From Nocardia sp. CDC159 (GTDB lineage: Bacteria; Actinomycetota; Actinomycetes; Mycobacteriales; Mycobacteriaceae), in assembly GCF_023740735.1 (NCBI RefSeq), contig NZ_JAMRXH010000014.1, positions 124,001-188,000 of the forward strand: a DNA stretch of 64,000 nt, read 5' to 3'. The notes under the pieces are model-generated. The model was given only the letters and a program-made list of their open reading frames with translations. It was not told the origin of the DNA and did not search any database. This document shows, piece after piece, positions 1-10,003 of the stretch; position 1 is the stretch's first letter, and each line of letters begins with the position of its first letter. The translations under genes and the position numbers were made by a program.

Positions 1-417
1 CGAGGACGCGTTCGCCTTGAGCGCGCCGCTGCCCAGTGCGACCAGCACCAGGCCCACGCCGACCCCGAGCAGTCCGGGCAGCACCGCCAACGCGATATGC
101 CCGGCCATCACGACCACACCGCCGTAGAACACGGTGCGCTCCATGCCCAGCAGGCGATCGGCGATCCACCCGCCCAGCACGGTCGACAGGTAGACCAGGC
201 CGCCGTAGGCGCCGACGATGCCGGTGGCCGTGGCCTTTTCCAGCCCCAGGCCGCCGTCGGCCAGCGAGTAGTACAGGTAGTAGCCCAGGATCGTGAGCAT
301 GCCGTAGTACGAGAACCGTTCCCACAGCTCGACTCCGAACAGATTCACCAGACCGATCGGATGCCCGAACACCGTCCGTTCGGTCCCCCGCTGCTCCGGC
401 TGAGCCACTTCCGTCAT
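1..417 (-). CDS. POT/PTR-family proton-coupled peptide transporter (N-terminal part, runs off the left edge)
   Basis: The minus strand is open from an ATG at 417 to the window edge, giving the first 139 residues. The motif ELWERFSYYGM at the first membrane helix and the GGWIADRLLG loop between helices 2 and 3 are hallmarks of the proton-dependent oligopeptide transporter family (DtpT type), which takes up di- and tripeptides across the cytoplasmic membrane. Four hydrophobic segments are visible in this piece. The C-terminal two thirds lie outside the window, so completeness cannot be judged. It is transcribed away from ppx, with 258 bp between them. Confidence 0.85.
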   Translation of the reverse strand, partial: MTEVAQPEQRGTERTVFGHPIGLVNLFGVELWERFSYYGMLTILGYYLYYSLADGGLGLEKATATGIVGAYGGLVYLSTVLGGWIADRLLGMERTVFYGGVVVMAGHIALAVLPGLLGVGVGLVLVALGSGALKANASS

Positions 418-675
418 GCGCTCGACCTTTCCATGTTCACGCAATCTCTCAGCAACCGGGGTTGTGGTCGCGAGAAATACAGCGAGCCAGGTAATGGTCG
501 CTGCGGCCAGCAGAGTAGCGGGGTATCTGTGTCGAGGAAGTAAATTCCGGTCAGAATGTTGGACGCTTGAGCAATTTGCCCTCAATGTGCACATCTGCCG
601 GTATGGCAGCTTGGCACACTGCACGGCACCCATGCGGGGTGCGCGCGCCCCACTGGACAAAACGGACCATCGCGC

Positions 676-1623
676 TCAGGCGATCGACAGCGCGATCCCG
701 TCCAGGATGTCGTGCTCGCTGACGACGAGTTCGGAAATGCCTGCCCGCCGGGCCAGTTCGTCGGCGAGGACCTCGGTGATGACCGCCCCACCGCCGATGA
801 CGTCGACTCGGCCGGGATGCATCGGACCCAGCGCGGCCCGCTCGTCGTGGTCCATGGCAACCAGCCGGTGGCAGACCGCGCGCACCTGGTCCAGGCGCAG
901 CCGGGTGAGATGCACCTTCTCCGAATTGTATTCGGGCAAATCCAGTGCGACCGCGGCGATCGTGGTCATGGTTCCGGCGACGCCGACCCAGGTGCGCGCC
1001 CGCTCGACCGGCACCACGCCGAACGCCTGCGCCAGCCGCTGCGAGGCGAAGAATCGGGCCGAGGCGACCTCCTCGGGCGTGGGCGGGTTGCCGTGCAGGC
1101 AGCGCTCGGTGATTCGGACGCAGCCGATATCGGCGGAATAGGCCGACTGCACGCCGGTGCTGTCGCCGAGCACCACCTCGGTCGACCCGCCGCCGAGATC
1201 GACCACGACGAAAGGCCCCTCGCTGCCCGACAATTCGCCGACCGCACCGGCGAACGACAGCCGCGCCTCCTCGTCGCCGGTAATCACCTCGGCCCACGCA
1301 CCGGGCACGACCCGGCCCAGTTCGGCGGCGGCCATGGAGAAGAAGTCGTCGCGATTGCGCGCGTCGCGGGTGGCCGAGGTCGCGACCATGCGCACCCGGG
1401 TGACCTCGTTGTCGCGCATCAGATCGACGTAGTCGTGCAGGGCGGCGCGGGTGCGCTCGATCGCCTCGGGATGGAGTTCGCCGGTGGCGTCGACGCCCTG
1501 GCCCAGGCGCACGATTCGCATCTCGCGGTGCACATCGGACAGCCGTCCGTCCGCGCCCACATCGGCGATCAGTAGTCGGATCGAGTTCGTGCCGCAGTCG
1601 ACCGCGGCCACCCGGTTACTCAT
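676..1623 (-). CDS. ppx: Exopolyphosphatase / pppGpp phosphohydrolase family (Ppx/GppA)
   Basis: This 315-residue protein of the ASKHA fold begins AAVDCGTNSIRLLIAD, the phosphate-1 loop, and carries VVDLGGGSTEVVLG near residue 140, the phosphate-2 loop. The family hydrolyses terminal phosphates from inorganic polyphosphate and/or (p)ppGpp. The length matches the short two-domain actinobacterial Ppx proteins such as M. tuberculosis Rv1026. The ATG at 1623 overlaps the stop of the upstream DUF501 gene by 8 bp, so it is the last gene of the ftsB-DUF501-ppx group. Whether polyphosphate or pppGpp is the main substrate cannot be told from sequence. Confidence 0.93.
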   Translation of the reverse strand: MSNRVAAVDCGTNSIRLLIADVGADGRLSDVHREMRIVRLGQGVDATGELHPEAIERTRAALHDYVDLMRDNEVTRVRMVATSATRDARNRDDFFSMAAAELGRVVPGAWAEVITGDEEARLSFAGAVGELSGSEGPFVVVDLGGGSTEVVLGDSTGVQSAYSADIGCVRITERCLHGNPPTPEEVASARFFASQRLAQAFGVVPVERARTWVGVAGTMTTIAAVALDLPEYNSEKVHLTRLRLDQVRAVCHRLVAMDHDERAALGPMHPGRVDVIGGGAVITEVLADELARRAGISELVVSEHDILDGIALSIA

Positions 1624-2146
1624 CAGGTGCCCCTTCGTATTTCGGCCAGTCCGCGGGAATCGCGGTGCCGCGCAGTCCGGTATCGGCGGCCAGGGCGACC
1701 GCCTCGTCGCCGAGCGGGTTCACGCCCGGCCCCTTCGCCAGTGCGTGCGCCATCAGCACGTGCAGACATTTCACCCGATCCGGCATGCCGCCGCCGCTGA
1801 AATCGGTGCCGAGGGATTCGATTTCATTTCGCTCGGCCAGATAACTCTCGTGCGCGGCGCGGTATGCGGCCGCCAGTTGCGGGTCGTTGGCGAGCCGTTC
1901 GGTCATGCCGCGCATGAGACCGGCGGCCTCCTGCCTGCTCGCCTCGGCGGTGAGCCGGGGATCGGTCAGGTAGTAGAGCGTGGGGAACGGGGTGCCGTCG
2001 GGCAGCCGCGGAGCGGTCTTCACCACGCCCGGCTGCCCGTCCGGGGTGCGGTAGACGATGGCGAGCACTCCGCGCGGCGGGCGGCCCAGCTGCCGGGCGA
2101 CGATCTCGAGATCGGCCGCGCTCGGTTGGGGGTCGGGCTGGGTCAC
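1616..2146 (-). CDS. DUF501 family protein (Rv1025-like)
   Basis: This 176-residue cytoplasmic protein is conserved between ftsB and ppx in actinobacteria and its function is unknown. Recognisable family features are a motif around LGRPPRGVLAIVYR near the N-terminus, TLYYLTDPRL in the middle, and a C-terminal cysteine-containing segment GGMPDRVKCLHVLMAHALA. I chose the GTG at 2146, which overlaps the ftsB stop as GTGA. The open frame continues 126 codons further upstream, but that part is only the antisense-frame shadow of ftsB and is arginine/proline-rich. Tight coupling to ftsB and ppx suggests co-translation. Confidence 0.88.
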   Translation of the reverse strand: MTQPDPQPSAADLEIVARQLGRPPRGVLAIVYRTPDGQPGVVKTAPRLPDGTPFPTLYYLTDPRLTAEASRQEAAGLMRGMTERLANDPQLAAAYRAAHESYLAERNEIESLGTDFSGGGMPDRVKCLHVLMAHALAKGPGVNPLGDEAVALAADTGLRGTAIPADWPKYEGAPDE

Positions 2147-2811
2147 CGGGGTGCTCCTTCCGGAGGCGGGGCCGGGGTGGTGGGTTCCGGATCCGCCTGG
2201 GTGCGTTGGGGATTGGACATACTGCGCCACAGCTGCGTGTACCACGGGTCGGGCCTGCGGGGCTGGGCGGTCTGGACCGGGACCGCGGGCTGTTCGATTC
2301 CGGGCACCTGCACGATGTAGGGCGTCTCGCCGGGCATCACCAGGCGCAACCGGCCGCGGGCCTCGGATTTGATGTAGGCCGGATCCTGTTGCTGGGCACG
2401 GCGATCGCGCAGCCGCGCCAGCTCGGCCTCCAGGTCGCGGCGCTGCTCGGCCAGCTGGGCCGACTCCGCGCGCTGACTGAAGTAGGTGCGCATGGGCACC
2501 GCCAGCGTGAGCGCCAGGGCGCACAGCACGGCCGCGAGGATCACCGCGCGCCCGGTGGACAGGCCGAGGATCTTGCGCTCGTGCCGGTCCTCGGATTTGC
2601 GCGGGGATCTCGCGGCGCGGGCCGGTTTCTTCGCCGTCGCACCGGATTCCGACTTCCCGGACCGACGCTGGGCCGCGCGCTTGCCCGCGGCGGTGCGGGC
2701 CGCGGGGGCCGACGCACCGGCCGCACGCTCGGGGCGCGAGCGGGCCGACCGCGACGAGCGGCGGTCTCCCCGTCCGGCCGGACTGGTACCGCGCGCCCGT
2801 CGCTCAGTCAT
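2143..2811 (-). CDS. ftsB: FtsB/DivIC-type septum formation initiator protein
   Basis: A 222-residue bitopic division protein. Residues 1-85 form a very basic, Ala/Arg/Ser/Lys-rich cytoplasmic tail. One membrane helix follows (around AVILAAVLCALALTLAVP), then a coiled coil rich in Gln, Glu, Arg and Leu, and a conserved patch ending GRLRLVMPGETPY. FtsB forms the FtsQLB complex that activates septal peptidoglycan synthesis. The long basic N-terminus is typical of actinobacterial members and absent from E. coli FtsB. It lies between eno and DUF501, exactly as Rv1024 does in M. tuberculosis. Confidence 0.88.
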   Translation of the reverse strand: MTERRARGTSPAGRGDRRSSRSARSRPERAAGASAPAARTAAGKRAAQRRSGKSESGATAKKPARAARSPRKSEDRHERKILGLSTGRAVILAAVLCALALTLAVPMRTYFSQRAESAQLAEQRRDLEAELARLRDRRAQQQDPAYIKSEARGRLRLVMPGETPYIVQVPGIEQPAVPVQTAQPRRPDPWYTQLWRSMSNPQRTQADPEPTTPAPPPEGAPR

Positions 2812-2862
2812 ATGTCACACCTCGAAAGTCGGTTGTCCTCGCCGCGACTCGAGACGACGTTA

Positions 2863-4188
<1,326 letters not shown>

Positions 4189-4273
4189 TCACCGCCGTCC
4201 ATGAGCAGGTCGCACGGCGATCCGTGCACCGCGAGCCTAACGTAGGCGAACCTCGGTGACCTCGAGCAGTTCC

Positions 4274-5026
4274 TCAGGCCCGGCGGCCGATGCTGTAGGC
4301 CGCCGCGTGATCGCGGACCTTCAGCATGTAGGCGTTGGACTGGTTGTAGGTGAACAGCGCCTTGCGCCAGCCCTCCGGGGTGGTGAGCCTGCCGCCGCTG
4401 ACGCACAGATAGCGGGCGGCGGTGAGGGCGGCGTCGTCGATATTGTCCGGATCGGCCACACCGTCGCCATTCGCGTCGACGCCGAAGCGCTGCCAGGTCT
4501 CGGGCAGGAACTGGAAGGGCCCCTCGGCGCGCACGTAGACCGGGCTTCCGGCGCGCGCGGTCGCGGCCTCGTCGAGAATCCGTGCCACGCCAGGTGATCC
4601 GTCCAGCGGCATGCCGCGGATCGGGGGTCGCACCCCGCCATCGGCGTCCAGGCGCGCACCGCCGTGGCTGCCGTGCTTGCTCTCCACGGAGGCGATTCCG
4701 GCGAGGGTGGTCCAGGCGATTCCGCAGTCCGGGCGCGAGCGCGCCAGCACCGCGGCCGCATATCCGTACGCCTCGAGCGCCACCACCGGAATGCGCAGCG
4801 CCCCGGCCTGCTCCTCGGCCCAGCCGCGCAACTGCTCGGCACTGCGCCCGGGAGCATCGAGATCGATCGGCGGCACGGGCGTTCCCGGCCCCGGCGGCAC
4901 CCCCTCCGGAATCGGCGGCAACGGCTCCCCACCGATCCCGCATCCGGCCAGCACGACGGCCGCGACGGCGAACACAGCACCGGCGCGAGCAACCCCGGCC
5001 CGGCCACCACACTTTCTCAGACGCAC
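4274..5026 (-). CDS. lpqU: LpqU-like lipoprotein with lytic transglycosylase domain
   Basis: A 250-residue exported lipoprotein. The signal peptide ends in the lipobox LAGC (Cys around residue 29). A proline-rich linker follows, then a lytic transglycosylase-like domain: the catalytic Glu lies in AGIASVESKHGS, and the later motif PFQFLPETWQRFGVDANGDG is typical of LpqU and MltB/RpfB-like muramidases. It probably cleaves peptidoglycan outside the membrane. In M. tuberculosis lpqU (Rv1022) sits between eno and mazG. Here 17.7 kb has come between lpqU and mazG. Confidence 0.88.
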   Translation of the reverse strand: MRLRKCGGRAGVARAGAVFAVAAVVLAGCGIGGEPLPPIPEGVPPGPGTPVPPIDLDAPGRSAEQLRGWAEEQAGALRIPVVALEAYGYAAAVLARSRPDCGIAWTTLAGIASVESKHGSHGGARLDADGGVRPPIRGMPLDGSPGVARILDEAATARAGSPVYVRAEGPFQFLPETWQRFGVDANGDGVADPDNIDDAALTAARYLCVSGGRLTTPEGWRKALFTYNQSNAYMLKVRDHAAAYSIGRRA

Positions 5027-5097
5027 GTTTCCATCATCCAGATCCCGGCACCGTGCCCATGCCCCTATTTATCCGTGCCGCTCCCCAACAGCCGGTC

Positions 5098-5192
5098 CAT
5101 CACCCGCAGCTTCCCTCATTACCCGCAGCTTCCCCGCATCACCCGCAGCTTCCCCTCATCACCCGCAGCTTCCCCTCATCACCCGAGCAACG
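5098..5192. repeat. 20-bp tandem repeat, about four and a half copies
   Basis: Units of the form CATCACCCGCAGCTTCCCCT begin at 5098 (19 bp, one base short), 5117 (slightly diverged), 5137 and 5157 (identical to each other), with a decaying partial copy from 5177. The last full copy abuts the stop codon of the ABC ATPase gene at 5179, and the partial copy overlaps its final codons. The array fills most of the space upstream of lpqU. No spacers separate the units, so this is not CRISPR. Confidence 0.9.
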
Positions 5193-6588
5193 CGAGGGTC
5201 GCGTCGTGACTCGGTGCGGTCAGCAGGTCGGTGACCGTGCCCGCTTCGACTATCCGGCCGTGTTCGAGCACACACATTCGCTCGCAGTAGCGGGTGACCA
5301 GGCTCATGTCGTGGGTGATCAGGAGCAGCGCCAGGGCGCGGTCGCGGCGCAGGGTGTCGAGCAGGGTCATGATCGCCTCGGCCGTGTCGGGGTCCAGGGC
5401 GGCGGTCACCTCGTCGCACACCAGGACGGCCGGGTTCGAGGCCAGGGCTCGGGCCAGGGCCACGCGCTGGCGCTGGCCGCCGGACAGCTCGTGCGGATAG
5501 CGGTGGGCCAGTTCCGGTTTCAGTTCGACGGTGTGCAGCAGGTCGGCGATGGCCCCGGGGGCTCGGACGCCGTGCTGCCGGAGCAGGGGGCGACCCAGGG
5601 TCTCCGCGATGGTCCGGCGGGGATTCAGGCTGCCCGTGCTGTCCTGCGGCACCAGCGCGATCCGGCCCGCCGAGCGGACCGAGCCCGCGGCCGGTTTGCG
5701 CAGGCCGACCACGGCCCGCGCCAGGGTCGACTTGCCCGCGCCGGACGGCCCGGTGACCGCCAGCGCCTCCCCCGCCGCCAGCCGCAGGTCGATCCCCTCG
5801 AGCACCCGCCGCCTGCCGATGTCCACCGCGAGACCCGAAATGGCCAGCGCCCCGGCATCTTTCGCCTGCCCACCAGCGAATCGCGATGCGGGCCTCTCCT
5901 TTCCGTCACCGGAACCGGCGCGACCCGCACTCACCCCCGGCTTGGGCAGGGCACGCCCGACGAAGATCTCCTCGTCGGCCAATTCCCGCAGCGCGGCCGA
6001 ATCGTGCCCCGACACCACGATCGTGGTGCCGCGCTCGCCCGCCCGGCGGCGCAGCAGCCGGATCACCGCCGAGCGCAGCCGCCCGTGCAGTCCGGCCAGC
6101 GGCTCGTCGAGTACGAGTACCGGCGTGTGCCGGGCGAGGGCGCGGGCCAGGGCGATGCGGCGCTGCTCGCCGCCGGACAGCTCGGCGGGACGGCGGCGCA
6201 GATACGACTCCGGCAGTTCCACCGCCGCCAGCGCCTCCAGGGCGTGCCGCGGATCGGCGAGCTCCCCGAGCAGCGATCGCACCCGCATGGTCGGATTGAG
6301 CGCCACGCCGGGATCCTGTCCGACGAAGGCGATCTCGCGCCGCCGGAACTGCCGCAGCACCTGGGGTCGCAGCGTCAGCACATCGTGCTCGCCGACCCGC
6401 ACGGCGCCGGTCGCGGTCGCTCCGGCGGGCACCTGCCCGAGCAGCGCCCGCAGCAGCGTCGACTTACCGCAGCCCGACGGCCCGCGCAGTCCGACGATGC
6501 CACCGGCGGGCACCGTCAGCGAGATCGGTTCCAGCAGTGCGGTTTCGCCCGCCCGGACCGACAGCTCCGCCACGACGATCACGCTCAC
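5179..6588 (-). CDS. Two-domain ABC transporter ATPase (DppD-DppF/OppDF type fusion) of the metallophore-like importer
   Basis: This 469-residue protein holds two complete ATPase domains in tandem. Domain 1 has Walker A GPSGCGKSTLL, signature LSGGEQRRIALARAL and Walker B VLVLDEPLAGL. Domain 2 has Walker A GPSGAGKSTLA, signature LSGGQRQRVALARAL and Walker B VLVCDEVTAALD. A fused pair is a common actinobacterial form of the two separate Opp/Nik ATPases. The GTG at 6588 overlaps the permease stop as GTGA, so the long open frame beyond it is rejected as shadow. It is the last gene of the four-gene importer operon and should energise uptake through the two permeases. Confidence 0.92.
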   Translation of the reverse strand: MSVIVVAELSVRAGETALLEPISLTVPAGGIVGLRGPSGCGKSTLLRALLGQVPAGATATGAVRVGEHDVLTLRPQVLRQFRRREIAFVGQDPGVALNPTMRVRSLLGELADPRHALEALAAVELPESYLRRRPAELSGGEQRRIALARALARHTPVLVLDEPLAGLHGRLRSAVIRLLRRRAGERGTTIVVSGHDSAALRELADEEIFVGRALPKPGVSAGRAGSGDGKERPASRFAGGQAKDAGALAISGLAVDIGRRRVLEGIDLRLAAGEALAVTGPSGAGKSTLARAVVGLRKPAAGSVRSAGRIALVPQDSTGSLNPRRTIAETLGRPLLRQHGVRAPGAIADLLHTVELKPELAHRYPHELSGGQRQRVALARALASNPAVLVCDEVTAALDPDTAEAIMTLLDTLRRDRALALLLITHDMSLVTRYCERMCVLEHGRIVEAGTVTDLLTAPSHDATLALLG

Positions 6589-7397
6589 GCACCCCCGATC
6601 GACTGCGGCAGCCGCGCCACCGTGCCCAGCGCGGCGGCCAGCAGGTTCACGCTCACCGCCACCACGCCGATGGCCAGACTGGGAGCCAGCACCGCCCACG
6701 GATTGAGCAGAATGCCGGAGGCGTTGTCGCGCACCATGACCGCCCAGTTGGCCTCGCCGAGCGCGGTCGGCAGGCGCAGGAAGGCCGCGGTCGCGACGAT
6801 GTACATGCCCGCGACGAATCGCAGCCCGAGCTGGGTGAGCAGCAGTTCGCGCATGTTCGGCAGCATCTCCCGGAAGATCACGTACCCCGCCGACTCCCCG
6901 CTCAGCCGCGCCGCCTCGATATATCCCGTGGCGGCGATGCCGGTGGCGGCCGCCGCGAAAACCCGTGCGCAATAGGGCACCCCGAACACGATCCCCACGG
7001 TCACCACCCCGACGGTGCCCCACCGCGGCCACGACATCACCACCAGCAGCAGCGCCAGCACGACCGGCAGCAGGATGAGCAGATCGGCGCAGCGCTCGAT
7101 CACCGCACCCCACCGCGGCCACAGCGCCACCACCGCACCGAGCACACTGGCGAGCCCGGTCACCACCGCGGCGATGAAGGCGGCCAGCAGAATCAGCCCC
7201 CACCCGCCGCGCAGCAGCTGACTGAACACATCGTGCCCCAACCGATCCGACCCCAGCCAGGCAGCCGAACTCGGTGCCGCGAACGGAGCTCCGACACCAT
7301 CGTCCACCCCGTGCGGCGCGAGCCACGGGCCGACGACCGCGGCCAGCACCACGATCACCGCGGGCAGTCCGCGCACCCAGAGCCGCCGATGCGTCAT
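6585..7397 (-). CDS. ABC transporter permease, DppC/NikC type
   Basis: This 270-residue inner-membrane permease has about six hydrophobic helices. Family landmarks are an N-terminal segment ending in LGSDRLGHDVFSQLLRGG (the LGTD..GRD block of DppC/OppC/NikC permeases) and an EAA-type cytoplasmic loop, YIEAARLSGESAGYVIFREMLPN, which contacts the ATPase. The ATG at 7397 overlaps the stop of the other permease. It forms the heterodimeric channel with the gene at 7394-8323. Peptide, nickel and opine-metallophore importers share this architecture, so the substrate cannot be read from it. Confidence 0.9.
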   Translation of the reverse strand: MTHRRLWVRGLPAVIVVLAAVVGPWLAPHGVDDGVGAPFAAPSSAAWLGSDRLGHDVFSQLLRGGWGLILLAAFIAAVVTGLASVLGAVVALWPRWGAVIERCADLLILLPVVLALLLVVMSWPRWGTVGVVTVGIVFGVPYCARVFAAAATGIAATGYIEAARLSGESAGYVIFREMLPNMRELLLTQLGLRFVAGMYIVATAAFLRLPTALGEANWAVMVRDNASGILLNPWAVLAPSLAIGVVAVSVNLLAAALGTVARLPQSIGGA

Positions 7398-8323
7398 CGC
7401 CGCCCTCGAATCGCCCACGCGCGCACGCCATCCGACAGCAGCAGCACCGCCATGATCACCACCCCCGCGACGGCCGCCGTGGCGGCGGTGAGGGCGGTAT
7501 CCCGATCGGAGATGGACCCCGCCAGCAGCGCGCCCAGTCCCGGATAGTTGAACAGGCTCTCCACCACCAGCGCCCCGCCGAACAGCATGCCGACCGTCGT
7601 CGCCACCGAGGCCACGATGGTGGGCAGCGCCACCGGCAGCACATGCCGAAACAGCAGGGGCGCCTGCGCCAATCCCTCCAGCGCGGCCTGCTCCACGTGC
7701 GGCGCGCGACCGGCATCGGCCAGCGCGCCCCGTACCACGCGGGTATTCCAGCCGATATGCGGGATGGCCAGTGCCAGCACCGGCAGCACCAGCATGTCCG
7801 GCCGGGCCGGAAAGCCCGAGCGTCCGGCCACCGTGACCGCGGGCAGCCAGCCCGCCGCGAACGAGAACACCATGATCAGCACCGCCGCGACCACGAACTC
7901 CGGCAGGGCGACCACCATGGCCGTCGTCGGCTGCAGCACCCGCGCGAGCCAGCCCGACGGCCGGGCCGCCCACCACATGCCCAGCCCGAGCGCCGCCACC
8001 ACGGTGAGCACCAGCGCCAGCCCGCCCAGCAGCAGCGTCTGCGGCGCGGCGGCCGCCAGCAGGTCGCCGACCGGCCGCCCGCGCACGGTGGAGCCGAAAT
8101 CGCCGGTGAACACCCCGCAAAGCCAGGACCAGAAGCGCTGCGGCAGTGGACGATCCAGCCCCAGCTCATGCCGCTTGGCCGCGAGCAGTTCCGGCGAGGC
8201 GTCGCGATCCAGGGCAGCCCGCGCGGCGTCGCCGGGCAGCACCGAGACCACCGTGAACACCAGCGCCAGCAACACCACCAGCAGCGCGAACCGGCGGAGC
8301 AGCAGACCCAGGAACGTCGTCAC
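7394..8323 (-). CDS. ABC transporter permease, DppB/NikB type
   Basis: This 309-residue membrane protein starts with the characteristic N-terminal helix of DppB/NikB permeases (VTTFLGLLLRRFALLVVLLA, then VFTVVSVLPGDAA). Near residue 65 it carries the LGLDRPLPQRFWSWL segment, and it has the EAA loop region VRGALADAGRAPHVEQAALEGLAQ. About six membrane helices are seen. The GTG at 8323 overlaps the stop of the binding-protein gene as GTGA, which sets the start. It is the partner of the permease encoded next to it. Confidence 0.9.
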   Translation of the reverse strand: MTTFLGLLLRRFALLVVLLALVFTVVSVLPGDAARAALDRDASPELLAAKRHELGLDRPLPQRFWSWLCGVFTGDFGSTVRGRPVGDLLAAAAPQTLLLGGLALVLTVVAALGLGMWWAARPSGWLARVLQPTTAMVVALPEFVVAAVLIMVFSFAAGWLPAVTVAGRSGFPARPDMLVLPVLALAIPHIGWNTRVVRGALADAGRAPHVEQAALEGLAQAPLLFRHVLPVALPTIVASVATTVGMLFGGALVVESLFNYPGLGALLAGSISDRDTALTAATAAVAGVVIMAVLLLSDGVRAWAIRGRR

Positions 8324-9822
8324 GACGCCAGCCAGACCCGTTCCAGCTGCACCCGGCCGAAGCCACCTAGGGTCGGCAGATCCCGCACCCGGCTCGCCGC
8401 GATATCGATGCCGTCGGCCATGCCCCACACCAGATATCCGCCGCGCTCGTGCTGGAGCTGCTGCACCGTGCGGCAGGCCCGGGCGTAGTCGGCCGGATTC
8501 CCGGCGGCCAGCGCGGCGGCGGTGGCGGCGTCGAATTCCCGGTCGGCGAAGGCTGTTTCGTTGCGATTGCTGCTCGAGGCCATCAGCTTGGTGGCGAAGA
8601 ACAGCACCGAATCGTTGGTGCCCCAGTTCACGGTGTAGAGCGGCGCGTGCAGCCAGGTGCGGTCGTAGAAGGTGCCCGAATCCTGCACCACCACTTCCAG
8701 CTTCACCCCGATCTCGCGAGCCTGGGCGGCGAACAGCTTGGCCGACTCCGCCTCGCCGGGCGCCTCCTCCTTGGTCACCAGCTGATAGGTCGTGCCGGTA
8801 TCGAAGCGCGCCTCGGCCAGCAGCCCGCGCGCCCGCTCGTGATCGCGGCGACGCTGCGGAATATCCTTGGCGTACTGCGGATCACCGGTACCCAGAATGT
8901 CGTTGGCGACGGTGCCGAAGCCCGAGAATGCCTGCGCGACAAGCGCATCGCGATCGGCCGCGAGCCGCAGCGCGGTGCGCACCCGCGGATCGGCGAACGG
9001 GCCGTCGGCGGTGCGCATGGCGATCGCGACCGCGGTGTCGTTGGGACGGCGGATCACCTGCAGATCACCGCGCCCGGCGGCGGTGCGACCGGCGATCGCG
9101 CCCACATTCGACGCCAGATCGATCTGCCCGCCCAGCACTGCGTTGGACAGCGCGTCCACGCCCTCGAACATGGTGATCTCGATGGCCTCCAGCCGCGGCT
9201 TCGGGCCGTGCCAGGCGTCGTTGCGCACCAGCCGGGCATTGCCCTGCCGATAGGATTCCAGCCGGAACGGTCCGCTCCCAACGGGTTCGGTGAAGTCGGT
9301 GGTGCCCTGCTTGACCGTGAACGTCATCAGGCGCACCAGCAACGGGATCTGACTGTTGGGCGCGGCCGCGGTGAGCACGACCCGATTCGGACCGTCGGCG
9401 GCGATGTCCTCCGCGCGCACCGGAACCTTCGACTCCCCGCCCTTCTCGCGCAGCCGCCGCAGCGACCACACCACATCGTCGGCGGTGACCTTGCTGCCGT
9501 CGTGGAAGGTCGCGTTCTCGGCCAGCGTGAACACCCAGCGCCGCTGCTCCGGATCGGCGGCCCAGGAGGTGGCCAGCCGGGGCTGCACGGTCGGGTCCGC
9601 CCCGGGCACGGTGAGCGCGTCGTAGACGAGCGAGGCGATCAGGAAATCGCTGTCGTTGCTGAGGTTCGCGTGCGGATCCTGTTGCAGCGCCGACACCTTG
9701 CCGAGTGCGCCGACGCGCAGCGTGCCGGTGTCGCCGGAACCGCGGCCGCATGCGCCCAGCGCCAGTGCCGCACCGAGTCCGAGTCCGGCGCCCAGAATCT
9801 GCCTGCGGGTCATGATCGTCAT
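8320..9822 (-). CDS. ABC transporter substrate-binding lipoprotein, family 5 (peptide/nickel/metallophore)
   Basis: This 500-residue binding protein is the first gene of the importer operon. The N-terminus combines an Arg-Arg pair (TRRQILGAG, residues 5-13), suggesting possible Tat export, with a lipobox LGAC that places the lipidated Cys at about residue 25. The body matches SBP family 5: SLVYDALT, PRLATSWAADPEQRRWVFTL, NATFHDGSKVTADDVVWSL and GSGPFRLESY. This family binds peptides, nickel or metal-metallophore complexes; staphylopine-binding CntA belongs to it. A partial IdeR-like box lies 37-55 bp upstream and a divergent biosynthetic operon begins 277 bp away. I infer metal-complex uptake rather than general peptide uptake. 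Confidence 0.9.
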   Translation of the reverse strand: MTIMTRRQILGAGLGLGAALALGACGRGSGDTGTLRVGALGKVSALQQDPHANLSNDSDFLIASLVYDALTVPGADPTVQPRLATSWAADPEQRRWVFTLAENATFHDGSKVTADDVVWSLRRLREKGGESKVPVRAEDIAADGPNRVVLTAAAPNSQIPLLVRLMTFTVKQGTTDFTEPVGSGPFRLESYRQGNARLVRNDAWHGPKPRLEAIEITMFEGVDALSNAVLGGQIDLASNVGAIAGRTAAGRGDLQVIRRPNDTAVAIAMRTADGPFADPRVRTALRLAADRDALVAQAFSGFGTVANDILGTGDPQYAKDIPQRRRDHERARGLLAEARFDTGTTYQLVTKEEAPGEAESAKLFAAQAREIGVKLEVVVQDSGTFYDRTWLHAPLYTVNWGTNDSVLFFATKLMASSSNRNETAFADREFDAATAAALAAGNPADYARACRTVQQLQHERGGYLVWGMADGIDIAASRVRDLPTLGGFGRVQLERVWLAS

Positions 9823-9858
9823 CGCGGTTGCCTCATCCTCATCGCTTCGTCACCCCGG

Positions 9859-9877
9859 GCAGCCAAGGCTAACCTAA
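9859..9877 (-). promoter_or_regulatory. Partial DtxR/IdeR-like iron box upstream of the ABC importer
   Basis: The sequence GCAGCCAAGGCTAACCTAA matches the IdeR consensus TTAGGTTAGGCTAACCTAA at 14 of 19 positions, with the whole right half (GGCTAACCTAA) perfect and the left half poor. It lies 37 bp upstream of the importer start codon at 9822, where a repressor could block the minus-strand promoter. Binding is inferred from similarity only. Confidence 0.6.
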
Positions 9878-10003
9878 TGAGTTTGCGATACGGGAGCAGC
9901 ATTCGTCCACGCGGGCGCGGATCCGATCGAGTGCGACGATCAGCCAACAGTCGGCTATCGTGCCACCGTTCGTTAATGCCCTTCAGCTATTTTCGAAACA
10001 CTC

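Noticed and set aside
2147-2524. Upstream extension of the DUF501 frame to 302 residues
   Set aside because: The extra part overlaps the coding region of ftsB in another frame and is compositionally a shadow; the GTG at 2146 overlapping the ftsB stop is the natural start.
5098-5192. CRISPR-like array
   Set aside because: The units are contiguous without unique spacers and no cas genes are present; it is a simple tandem repeat.
4582-6975. 797-codon plus-strand open frame across lpqU and the ABC ATPase
   Set aside because: It crosses two real minus-strand genes and the tandem repeat array, and is Arg/Pro-rich without domain signatures.
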